This document shows positions 43,511 through 51,291 of a DNA stretch of 64,000 nt, in pieces. The notes beneath the pieces were generated by a model. It worked only from the letters and a program-made list of their open reading frames with translations. It was not told the origin of the DNA and searched no databases. The DNA comes from Paenibacillus planticolens (GTDB lineage: Bacteria; Bacillota; Bacilli; Paenibacillales; NBRC-103111). Position numbers and translations under genes: made by a program. How positions within the stretch are numbered: position 1 is the stretch's first letter; every line of letters starts with the position of its first letter. Location: contig NZ_WHNZ01000045.1 in the NCBI RefSeq assembly GCF_013141725.1, positions 124,001-188,000 on the forward strand, written 5' to 3'.

Positions 43511-44674
43511 ATGAACACTTTTACTTTTTATAATCCAACCACGCTGCATTTCGGTCAGGGGCAGCTCGAGAAATTAACGGCGGAGGTACCCAAATACGGT
43601 AAAAACGTGCTGCTTGTATACGGCGGCGGCAGCATTAAGCAGAACGGCATCTACACCCAGGTTGTTCACCTGCTGAAGAGTATCGATGCTTCGATTGTCG
43701 AGCTGGGCGGCGTCGAACCTAACCCAAGACTTACGACGGTTCATCGTGGCGTTGACTTATGCCGCACACAGCACATCGACTTGATCCTCGCCGTTGGCGG
43801 AGGCAGCGTCATCGATTGTGCCAAAGCGATTGCCGTCGGTGCCAAATACGATGGCGACTTCTGGGATATCGTTAAGCGCAAAGCTGCAGCTAAAGACGCA
43901 CTGCCGCTAGGCACTGTGCTCACCATTGCCGCAACCGGCTCGGAAATGAACTCCGGTTCCGTCATTACGAACTGGGAAACCAAAGAGAAACTCGGTTGGG
44001 GCAGCCCCTTCTCCTATCCAAAATTTTCGATCCTAGATCCTGCGCACACAACTTCATTGCCTGAAAATCAAACCGTTTATGGTATGGTGGACATCATGTC
44101 TCACGTGTTCGAGCAATACTTCCATCATGGCGCCAACACGCCTATTCAAGACGGCTTCTGCGAAACTATATTGCGTACTGTAATAGATACAGCGCCTCGT
44201 TTATTGCAGGATCTGAACGATTTGGACAATCGCGCGACAATTCTTTACAGCGGCACCATGGCGCTTAACGGAATCCTCAGCATGGGAGTGCGCGGCGATT
44301 GGGCGACGCATAATTTGGAGCATGCCGTCTCGGCCGTTCATGACATCCCGCATGGCGGAGGCCTTGCGATATTATTCCCGAATTGGATGACCTACACGCT
44401 TGATGCCAATGAAGCGCGGTTCAAACAGTTCGCGCAGCGCGTTTTTGGCGTTACGACCACTGGCAAAACGGACCGTCAGGTCGCCGAGGAAGGTATCGCC
44501 GAGCTCCGCGGATTCTTCAACGTCATCGGCGCACCAAGCCGGTTGGCGGATTACGACATCGATGATTCCACGATCGAGCTAATGGCCGATAAAGCCATGG
44601 TGTACGGCGATTTCGGTAACTTTAAGAAGCTGACTCGCGAGGATGTCGTTAACATTTACCGTATGTCGCTGTAG
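43511..44674 (+). CDS. Iron-containing alcohol dehydrogenase (butanol dehydrogenase-like)
   Basis: The 387-aa group III dehydrogenase resembles YugJ/YugK/BdhA enzymes that reduce aldehydes with NAD(P)H. It has the nucleotide motif VGGGSVIDCAKAIA and metal ligands Asp and His in DIMSHVFEQYF, then His in HNLEHAVSAVHDIPHGGGLA. The RBS AAGGAGG is 8 nt upstream. It is monocistronic with a strong terminator. Confidence 0.95.
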   Translation: MNTFTFYNPTTLHFGQGQLEKLTAEVPKYGKNVLLVYGGGSIKQNGIYTQVVHLLKSIDASIVELGGVEPNPRLTTVHRGVDLCRTQHIDLILAVGGGSVIDCAKAIAVGAKYDGDFWDIVKRKAAAKDALPLGTVLTIAATGSEMNSGSVITNWETKEKLGWGSPFSYPKFSILDPAHTTSLPENQTVYGMVDIMSHVFEQYFHHGANTPIQDGFCETILRTVIDTAPRLLQDLNDLDNRATILYSGTMALNGILSMGVRGDWATHNLEHAVSAVHDIPHGGGLAILFPNWMTYTLDANEARFKQFAQRVFGVTTTGKTDRQVAEEGIAELRGFFNVIGAPSRLADYDIDDSTIELMADKAMVYGDFGNFKKLTREDVVNIYRMSL

Positions 44675-44725
44675 ACGAATAATGCTATTTACAGGCTCAG
44701 CGTGCAAGTAGCTGACCAGTATAGG

Positions 44726-44779
44726 AAAGGGGCTGTCCTTAAGTAGATTCATCTACTTGTGGATTGCCCCTTTGTTTTT
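44726..44779 (+). terminator. Rho-independent terminator after alcohol dehydrogenase
   Basis: AAAGGGGC...GCCCCTTT with an inner AGTAGAT-tc-ATCTACT stem, followed by GTTTTT. Confidence 0.9.
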
Positions 44780-44936
44780 GCAATTATGGATCATCGTCGT
44801 CCAATTCCACTCCCACTATCCCAATCTCGTTGCCCTGCTCTATTCCACTCCAACTTCCCGTATCCCTTTGTCCCGTCCACTCCCGCTTCCACTATCCCAA
44901 TCCCTTCCCTTACCCTCATCGCAAAAGGGAACTACA

Positions 44937-45106
44937 GGGCGCTATTTGAGCCAAATCAACAGCTTTCGCCATCAAAGGGGAACTACAGGGCCCTATTTAC
45001 CCACAAACAGCTGATTTCAGCCAAAATCGGCGAAATAAGGGATCCTAGTTCCCTCTAATCTGCCAAATGGCCGCTTATGCTCCAAATAGAGGAACGTAGT
45101 TCCCTC
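44937..45106. repeat. Cluster of four GGGAACTA...CTATTT elements, copy 2
   Basis: Forward copies start at 44937 and 44978; inverted copies (AAATAAGG...TTCCC, AAATAGAGG...TTCCC) start at 45033 and 45084. The layout is roughly the reverse complement of the cluster at 2876-3056: the spacings 41 and 51 swap ends. With the preceding C-rich stretch it fills the 44780-45165 gap, and no gene is seen. Confidence 0.8.
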
Positions 45107-45165
45107 CCGACATGTGGGGTAGTTTCATTGGAACAAATGACCCCTGCCTTCCCTCTCGCACAAGT

Positions 45166-47508
45166 TCACCGCAGCACCGTATAATCGCGCCACTCCTCCG
45201 GCAGCAACCGCTGATAAAGCGGCTGCAGATAGCGGTCATCGATCAGCAGCAGCACGCCGCGGTCCGATTCGGAGCGAATCAGCCTGCCACCGGCCTGCTG
45301 CACCTTGTTCATGCCGGGGAAGACATAGGCGTACTCGTATCCGTTTTTGCCCGTATCCTCGAGGTAAGCCTTGATCAAGTTGCGCTCCGGCCCCAGCTGC
45401 GGCAAGCCTACGCCAACGACCGCGACGCCGGTGAGCCGCTCGCCCACCAGATCAATGCCCTCCGAGAAAATACCGCCCATCACGGCGAAGCCAACTAGCG
45501 TTCCTGCCCGGCCAGCCTGAAACTCAGCTAAGTAGCTTTCCCGCTCCTCTTCCGACATCTGAGTCGTCTGGACTAGAACATGCAGCCCGCCGTCATCCCC
45601 CTGCTCGCTAACAAGATCCGTAAAAGCTTCATATACACTGCTCATATACGCATACGAAGGAAAAAACACCAGATGATTGCCCGATTCATGCCGTGTCGCC
45701 ATGTCATAAATCGAGCGGGCTATTCGCTCCCGGCTGCGCTCGCGGTCCTGATAGCGCGTCGACAGCGGCTGGACGAAAACCTCCAGCTGCTCCTTGGCAA
45801 AAGGCGAAGGCACGCTCACGGAGTAATCCTCCTCGCCGGCTCCCAGCGTATCCATGAAATAGGACAACGGCGAAAGCGTCGCCGAGAAGAACACATGCGA
45901 GCGATAGCCTTTCCCCATCTGCCGGAGCAGATGAGAAGGGTCCAGGCAGAACAGTTTCACGCTAACCTCGTTCCGGTCTGACGTGAACAGCGTCGTATAC
46001 CGTTCATCGTACAGCTTGGCGATGCGCACGAAATTGTGCGCTTCGAAGTAGGTCTCCAGCAGCAGCGGGCTCGCCGAGTTCCCGGCGCTTGCCGCCAGCT
46101 CTTTCTCCGCGGCTGTAAGAAAGCCGTCCAGCAGCGCCAAAAGCTCCTCTGGCAGCTCAGGCTCCACCAGCATCTGGCGCTCCCCGATCCTTTTGCGCAG
46201 CGTGATGAAATATTGGTTAATAGCCTTAGCCGCATCATGCACATCTGCGCGAACACCCTTAAACTCCCGCTGCAGAGCGAGAAACCCGGACTTGGAGAGT
46301 GTGCTGCTGTACATCTCCCTCGACCGGTCAATCAAATTATGAGCTTCATCCACGAGCAATGTGGTATGCCGCTTCTGTTCCTCAAACAGTCGTTTTAAAT
46401 TGACACGAGGATCAAAAATATAGTTGTAGTCACAAATTACCGCATCTGCAGCATACGCGACATCCAGTGAAAATTCAAAAGGACAAACCCGATGCTTCCG
46501 CGCATACGCCTCAATCACCGTACGTGTCATAATCGTCTCCGATTCAAGAAGATCAAGCACGGCGTCGTTAATCCGATCATAATAGCCGTCAGCAAATTCA
46601 CAATGCTCCTTCGAGCAGCGGACTTCCTCTTTCAAGCATACTTTGTCCTTCGCCGTTATGGTCACGACATGCATGCGAAGCCCCTGTTCCTGAAGGAGCG
46701 CATACGCCTCCTCCGCTGCCGTGCGGGTAATCGTCTTGGCCGTCAAATAAAAAATCCGCTGCAGCAGCTCCTCGCCGATCGCTTTGACCGATGGAAAAAG
46801 GGTCGACATCGTCTTCCCGATACCGGTCGGCGCTTTGGCGAACAGCTTGCGCCCTTCGCCAATCGTTTTGTACACAGCCCCGGCAAGCTTTCGCTGCCCT
46901 TCCCTGTACGCCGGAAACGGAAAAGGCAGCTCCTTGATGCTGCGATTCCTCCGCTGTTCATGCTCGTACCTCGCCTGCGCATAGGGGTAATAACCCTCTA
47001 CTACGTTATGTACGAACCGCTCCAGCTCGCCAAGCGAGACTTCCCGCACAAATCGGCGCGTAGCTTCCGTCTCGACCTGCATATAAGTAAGTTGAACGCG
47101 CATCTGATGAAGACCTCGATCTTTGGCTACCATATAGGCATAGCACATCGCTTGCGCCCAATGGACGGGGTAGGCATTCTCCTCAATCTCGCCAATATCC
47201 GACGAAGTTGATTTGATCTCGTCCACCGTCATCGGGCCGCCGTCCGTATCTTGAAGTAGGCCGTCGCACCGCCCGTCAATGACGAAAAGGAGCTCTCGAT
47301 AGGCAATCTCAGCGGAAACATATACTTCATGCTGATCCGACTCGCCGTATTGCTTCTGCAGTTTTTGATGCGCTTTGGTGCCTTCAATCAGCGCAGTGCT
47401 TGTCCGAAAGCCGGACTCGATACTTCCGCTGCGAAACACATATTCCACCAGGGACCGTACGGAAATGTTAATTGTTGCGGCTATTCGTCCTTCTCCGTTC
47501 CAGAACAT
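45166..47508 (-). CDS. RecB-type nuclease fused to XPD/DinG-like helicase
   Basis: The ~780-aa protein has an N-terminal PD-(D/E)XK domain (GTKAHQKL, FVIDGRCDGL, VDEIKST at about residues 50-125 provide H, D and ExK). An SF2 XPD/DinG-type helicase follows, with Walker A KAPTGIGKT, four Fe-S-type Cys (KVCLKEEVRC...EHC...HRVCPFE), DEAH in LLVDEAHNLID and motif VI QAGGRLIRSE. A role in DNA repair or damaged-fork processing is inferred. The start at 47508 (MFWNGEGR) has a weak RBS; the exact start is uncertain. Confidence 0.9.
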   Translation of the reverse strand: MFWNGEGRIAATINISVRSLVEYVFRSGSIESGFRTSTALIEGTKAHQKLQKQYGESDQHEVYVSAEIAYRELLFVIDGRCDGLLQDTDGGPMTVDEIKSTSSDIGEIEENAYPVHWAQAMCYAYMVAKDRGLHQMRVQLTYMQVETEATRRFVREVSLGELERFVHNVVEGYYPYAQARYEHEQRRNRSIKELPFPFPAYREGQRKLAGAVYKTIGEGRKLFAKAPTGIGKTMSTLFPSVKAIGEELLQRIFYLTAKTITRTAAEEAYALLQEQGLRMHVVTITAKDKVCLKEEVRCSKEHCEFADGYYDRINDAVLDLLESETIMTRTVIEAYARKHRVCPFEFSLDVAYAADAVICDYNYIFDPRVNLKRLFEEQKRHTTLLVDEAHNLIDRSREMYSSTLSKSGFLALQREFKGVRADVHDAAKAINQYFITLRKRIGERQMLVEPELPEELLALLDGFLTAAEKELAASAGNSASPLLLETYFEAHNFVRIAKLYDERYTTLFTSDRNEVSVKLFCLDPSHLLRQMGKGYRSHVFFSATLSPLSYFMDTLGAGEEDYSVSVPSPFAKEQLEVFVQPLSTRYQDRERSRERIARSIYDMATRHESGNHLVFFPSYAYMSSVYEAFTDLVSEQGDDGGLHVLVQTTQMSEEERESYLAEFQAGRAGTLVGFAVMGGIFSEGIDLVGERLTGVAVVGVGLPQLGPERNLIKAYLEDTGKNGYEYAYVFPGMNKVQQAGGRLIRSESDRGVLLLIDDRYLQPLYQRLLPEEWRDYTVLR

Positions 47509-47569
47509 TTGTTCTTTATTGTAGCATGCAGCGGGACCCAATATCTACTTTTCCCGGAAAGGAGCCCCT

Positions 47570-48604
47570 ATGTTTTATTTCAGCAAAATCTTCCTTAAAC
47601 TGCTGCGGATGAACAACAAGTTCATCTATAGTCTAGCTTTTCTTTTTATCCTGCTGTCCGCCACCGGCGCTTATCTCCTGGAGAAAGATACGTTCGGCAG
47701 CGTCTTCAACGGGCTCTGGTGGGTGATGGCAACCGTGACCACCACGGGGTACGGGGATTACACGCCCAAAACAGTGGCGGGCAAATGCCTCGGCATTTTT
47801 CTTTACATTTTCGGAATCGGTCTTATTTCGGTCACGATCAGTAAAGTCATTGACTCACTATTCGTATACAGACAGCGAAAGGAAGCGGGCAAATTGAGAT
47901 ATCAGGGCGAGCAGCATTTCGTCATCATTGTTTGGAGCAAAAATGCCGAGCTGGCGATCCAAGAAATTTTGCACACCGACACGACAACAGAGATCGTACT
48001 GATCGATATCCTCGAGAGAACACCGGTCGTACATAACAGGGTCCACTATATTCGCGGCAATCCCACTCATATCGAGACTTTGGAAATGGCGAATATGGAG
48101 AAAGCCCGCTCCGTTTTTATTTTTGCCGATGAGATCACCCAAGACAAGACTATGCTGCGCGACCCCTCCTTCGTCGATGGCAAAACACTGCTTGTCGCCA
48201 CGACCATCGAGCGCAATTACCGCAATGTCAACTCCATCGTCGAGATTAAGAACAGCGATAATTTGCAAAATTTCCAGCATGTCAATGTGAACGAATTTAT
48301 CCTCGGCTCCGAAACCATTTCGCAGCTTGCCGTTCGGTCGGCCTTCTCACCGGGATCGTCCCGGATTGTGTCGCAGCTCTTGACCAGACAGTCCAGAAGC
48401 AATCTTCATGTGCTTGGCAAAAGGAGCGCTTGGCACACCTACCGCGACGCGTTTGAGCAGCTGCTTCTTGAGGGGGCGACACTCATTTCCGACCGCGACC
48501 AACTGAATATCAACCGCAAGCTGGATCAGCTCATTCCCGAGGAAGCGCAGCTTTTCGTGATCTGTGACGTGGAGACCTTCGAGCGAATTTCCGCGCTAAA
48601 ATAA
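47570..48604 (+). CDS. Two-TM potassium channel with RCK/TrkA-N domain
   Basis: The 344-aa protein has TM1 (about 18-36), a pore loop with selectivity filter TTTGYGDY (57-64), TM2 (72-95) and a cytosolic TrkA-N Rossmann domain from about residue 113 (HFVIIVWSKNAELAI...GNPTHIETLEMANM). It resembles Bacillus YugO, the K+ channel used in biofilm electrical signalling. It is divergent from the nuclease-helicase gene and is followed by a terminator. Confidence 0.93.
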   Translation: MFYFSKIFLKLLRMNNKFIYSLAFLFILLSATGAYLLEKDTFGSVFNGLWWVMATVTTTGYGDYTPKTVAGKCLGIFLYIFGIGLISVTISKVIDSLFVYRQRKEAGKLRYQGEQHFVIIVWSKNAELAIQEILHTDTTTEIVLIDILERTPVVHNRVHYIRGNPTHIETLEMANMEKARSVFIFADEITQDKTMLRDPSFVDGKTLLVATTIERNYRNVNSIVEIKNSDNLQNFQHVNVNEFILGSETISQLAVRSAFSPGSSRIVSQLLTRQSRSNLHVLGKRSAWHTYRDAFEQLLLEGATLISDRDQLNINRKLDQLIPEEAQLFVICDVETFERISALK

Positions 48605-48606
48605 CG

Positions 48607-48652
48607 AAAAAGGGCACCAAACTCTCTCAGAGAGAAATGGTGTCCTTTATCC
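48607..48652. terminator. Bidirectional terminator
   Basis: AAAAGGGCACCA pairs with TGGTGTCCTTT, with an inner CTCTCT-AGAGAG stem, between convergent channel and M23 genes. Confidence 0.88.
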
Positions 48653-48673
48653 TTACCCTTTGTCCTTAAAAAG

Positions 48674-50080
48674 CTATCCCTTAGGCTGTGCCGGAGGCTG
48701 AACCCAACGAAACGGTGTCGTATTCCAAAATAAATCCGGGTTGACCTGCACATTATGCGCCCAAAAAGTGAAATGCAGATGAGGTCCGGTCGAAAAACCG
48801 GTCGTACCGACGAGACCGATGATGTCCCCTTGCTTCACCCGGTCACCGGTTTTCACACGCAGTTCGGAAAGATGCGCATACTGCGAAAAAAGCCCCATCC
48901 CATGATCAAGATAGATGGAATTTCCGGTCAAATACAGGCTCTCGGCCAGCGCCACGACCCCATCATTGGTCGCTTTGATCGGCGTGCCTTCCTTCGCGGC
49001 CAAATCTACCGCCATATGCGCGCTATCGTACTTCCCGTTAACATAACGGGTGTACCCATACGGCGTCGTCAAAATCCCCTCGATGGGCTTCACGAATGGC
49101 CCGCTGAACAGAAACTCCGGCTCGGACTTGCTGCGCGCCAGATCGATCTTCTTCTGATCGGCTGCAATCCGCGCCGTATCCTGCTTCATGCTCTCCATCT
49201 CAGACGTGACCTTCAGATACTGGGTTTCGAACTTCTTCGGCACGATGGTCAGCGTCTGATCGCCGATCGGATACTTGCCCGGCTTCGCACTCATCGAAAT
49301 CGGCAAGTAGGTGAAATACCCCGCTCCGTATGGCTGGAGCGTGTACGTTTTGTTCAGCCAGGTAATGGTCCCTGGCTCAGCGGAGCGCACAAGCACCGCA
49401 TCTCCGGGTGCCGCGCTTTCCGGCACGAGCTTCCATTTGGCGCTCATGATCCCTTTGGCCGCTTCCTTCGTAGCGTAAAGTTCCCTTTCCTTGGCAAGCT
49501 GCTGTAAATGGCTCTTCTCTTTGAGGATGGCTTCCTTGACCTCCGGGGTCATACCATCCACCCAAGTCTGTCCCCCGTCTGCGGTAACGAGCAGCGGATT
49601 CTTCGCATCCTTGCTGCTCGCGGGCAGCGCCCAGCCAATACGGGGCGTCAGGAACTGCGTTTGCTTCACTGGAAACGTTGCAGCTCCTAAAGTAACTGTC
49701 GGCATAGGGCTGGAACCAGACGAACCGACCCCGCCTTCCGCAACCGGCTCTAAACTTAAAAGCTCCGCTATAGAGCTATCAACCGCTGTTTCGGCAGCCG
49801 CTGCGTCACCTGTCGCAGGCTGCCACTGGCCTCCGCCATCTTCCGTGGCAGCGACACCGTCGGCATACTTCACCCAGCCATGGTCCAGATCCACCATGCG
49901 GAACTCTAAGGCCTCTCTGGGCGGAGGCGTCGGCGCCGGTGTTGCTGCGGCCGGCATATCTTTCACAGCCTTCCATGAAGAGAAGGAACCGAACGGAGAT
50001 TTGCCTATTGCTACCACAGCACAAGCCGCGAGCAGACATGCGCCAACCAAGAGCGGCCAGCGGCGTTTTTTTGATTTCAC
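48674..50080 (-). CDS. M23-family metallopeptidase (membrane-anchored)
   Basis: The 468-aa protein has a short basic N-terminus, one TM anchor (WPLLVGACLLAACAVVAI), a low-complexity Ala/Thr/Pro linker, a central domain with coiled region (MESMKQDTARIAADQKKIDL) and a C-terminal LytM domain. Zinc ligands are HMAVD and HLHF with a preceding SPYGYTRYVNGKYDSAH-like block. It probably cleaves or remodels peptidoglycan cross-links outside the membrane. The start is GTG 50080 with GGAGG about 10 nt upstream. Confidence 0.92.
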   Translation of the reverse strand: MKSKKRRWPLLVGACLLAACAVVAIGKSPFGSFSSWKAVKDMPAAATPAPTPPPREALEFRMVDLDHGWVKYADGVAATEDGGGQWQPATGDAAAAETAVDSSIAELLSLEPVAEGGVGSSGSSPMPTVTLGAATFPVKQTQFLTPRIGWALPASSKDAKNPLLVTADGGQTWVDGMTPEVKEAILKEKSHLQQLAKERELYATKEAAKGIMSAKWKLVPESAAPGDAVLVRSAEPGTITWLNKTYTLQPYGAGYFTYLPISMSAKPGKYPIGDQTLTIVPKKFETQYLKVTSEMESMKQDTARIAADQKKIDLARSKSEPEFLFSGPFVKPIEGILTTPYGYTRYVNGKYDSAHMAVDLAAKEGTPIKATNDGVVALAESLYLTGNSIYLDHGMGLFSQYAHLSELRVKTGDRVKQGDIIGLVGTTGFSTGPHLHFTFWAHNVQVNPDLFWNTTPFRWVQPPAQPKG

Positions 50081-50141
50081 AGCATCTATTCCTCCCTCGC
50101 TTGCGATGGGCTAGTCTTCCAATACGACTCCATAATAACAT

Positions 50142-50170
50142 AAAAAAACCGAAGACAGCAGTGTCTCCGG
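50142..50170 (-). terminator. Terminator after YdjO-like gene
   Basis: On the minus strand CCGGAGACA-ctgc-TGTCTTCGG followed by seven T. Confidence 0.88.
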
Positions 50171-50182
50171 GCTTTTGTTCTA

Positions 50183-50410
50183 CTATATTTGCACGCCTTT
50201 TTTGAGCGTTTTCTGATCACTGCTCGTGTTATTAACTAAAGGAAGTAACTTGACGCTTCGAACCATGGTGGACTGACACAAGTGACAAGTCGGAACGTGA
50301 TCGAATGTAAAATTATCTCGCATCCAGCCTTTACAGCCTTCTTGTTCACAAGACCATATCGTCACATTTTCTAGAGGCATCTCTTCAAAGGACTTTTTTC
50401 TGGAATACAT
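50183..50410 (-). CDS. Cold-inducible YdjO-like zinc-ribbon protein
   Basis: The 75-aa protein has two CxxxxC/CxxC-like cysteine pairs (WSCEQEGCKGW and PTCHLCQSTM), consistent with a small zinc ribbon, in a YdjO-family context. The ATG at 50410 follows GAGGAGG. It lies directly downstream of the cold-shock gene with a terminator between, so readthrough may couple them. Confidence 0.88.
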   Translation of the reverse strand: MYSRKKSFEEMPLENVTIWSCEQEGCKGWMRDNFTFDHVPTCHLCQSTMVRSVKLLPLVNNTSSDQKTLKKGVQI

Positions 50411-50460
50411 GATGAACCTCCTCAGCGTTTTACTTAAGTTACACTTCAATAGCTAAATTG

Positions 50461-50498
50461 AAAAAGACTGCCATTACACAAGTAAAGGCAGTCTTTTA
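50461..50498 (-). terminator. Terminator after cspA-family gene
   Basis: AAAGACTGCC pairs with GGCAGTCTTT and T's follow on the minus strand. Confidence 0.92.
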
Positions 50499-50505
50499 AA
50501 TTATA

Positions 50506-50706
50506 TTACAGTTTTACAACGTTTTCTGCTTGTGGTCCGCGGTTGCCTTGAACAACGCTGAACTCAACTTGTTGGCCTTCATCCAAAGTTTTGAAGCCGT
50601 CGCCTTGAATAGCGGAGAAGTGAACGAATACATCGTTGCCGCCTTCAACTTCGATGAAACCGAAACCTTTTTCTGCGTTAAACCATTTTACTGTACCAGT
50701 AGCCAT
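50506..50706 (-). CDS. CspA-family cold-shock protein
   Basis: The 66-aa OB-fold protein has RNP1 KGFGFIEV and RNP2 VFVHFSAI, and binds single-stranded RNA and DNA as a chaperone. The ATG at 50706 (MATGTVKWFNAEKGFGF) has GGAGG 8 nt upstream; an upstream in-frame extension is not conserved in the family. A long 5' leader with a strong hairpin precedes it. Confidence 0.98.
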   Translation of the reverse strand: MATGTVKWFNAEKGFGFIEVEGGNDVFVHFSAIQGDGFKTLDEGQQVEFSVVQGNRGPQAENVVKL

Positions 50707-50754
50707 GAGAAATACCTCCAAAAATTATTAACATGTTTTTTATTCTTCAAAGAG

Positions 50755-50819
50755 AAAAAATTCACACATTGCAAAAGGTTCACTAACAAAAATGAAAACC
50801 CTTTACAATATGTGAATTC
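50755..50819 (-). promoter_or_regulatory. Hairpin with U-tract in the cold-shock leader
   Basis: On the minus strand AATTCACATATTGTAAAGG pairs with CCTTTTGCAATGTGTGAATT around a ~20-nt loop, followed by TTTTTTC. It has the form of an intrinsic terminator placed upstream of the cspA-family gene, so it could be a leader attenuator or thermoresponsive element. Confidence 0.65.
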
Positions 50820-50922
50820 AGGTTCTTTTTGTCGATTGGATTCATCATAACATATCGCATTTGAAAACGCAAACTATTTCCAATTCTTACATGCTGATGA
50901 AATCGCTTTCCCACAAGTTAAT

Positions 50923-50945
50923 AAAAAACTCCCTTGCGGGAGTTA
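50923..50945 (-). terminator. Terminator of the 54-aa gene
   Basis: On the minus strand ACTCCC-gcaa-GGGAGT followed by TTTTTTAT; the stop codon of the small gene overlaps the stem. Confidence 0.88.
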
Positions 50946-51107
50946 TTCATGGCGATCCTCGCCAAATAAGACGCCTTGTATTTCATTGTTAACTTCTACG
51001 TTAAGCCTCGTCTTGAAATAATCAACGACAGCATCGACGGCTTTTTCGGCTTGGAATTCCGATATACCCGCTTCTTTAGCAACATGATCTCGAACGATAT
51101 GCTTCAT
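50943..51107 (-). CDS. Small 54-aa helical protein
   Basis: The gene is too short for most callers. ATG 51107 follows GGAGAGGG by 5-7 nt, and the product begins MKHIVRDHVAKEAGISEFQA and then EKAVDAVVDYFKTRL, ending FGEDRHE. Two amphipathic helices around GISExQAEKAVDAVxxYFK resemble small DUF2267-like or HU-like helical domains; I assign no function. A tight terminator overlaps its stop, which supports a real transcription unit. It lies just upstream of the cold-shock leader. Confidence 0.75.
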   Translation of the reverse strand: MKHIVRDHVAKEAGISEFQAEKAVDAVVDYFKTRLNVEVNNEIQGVLFGEDRHE

Positions 51108-51291
51108 ATGAGCCCTCTCCTCTTCAAATAGAAATTACAACAGGATTCATTATCTGCAAACAGCAGGCGGGTTATTCAGGTAAAACTACCCCAACTTTAG
51201 TCTAGGTACGTACTTAGTCCCGGGACCGTTTGCCGCTTAAACTATGGACTCTATACTGAATGTATCGTAAGCACTTAGGAGGGTTTTCATT

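Noticed and set aside
45112..45498. Plus-strand frame opposite the nuclease-helicase 3' end
   Set aside because: Antisense shadow; partly within repeat DNA.
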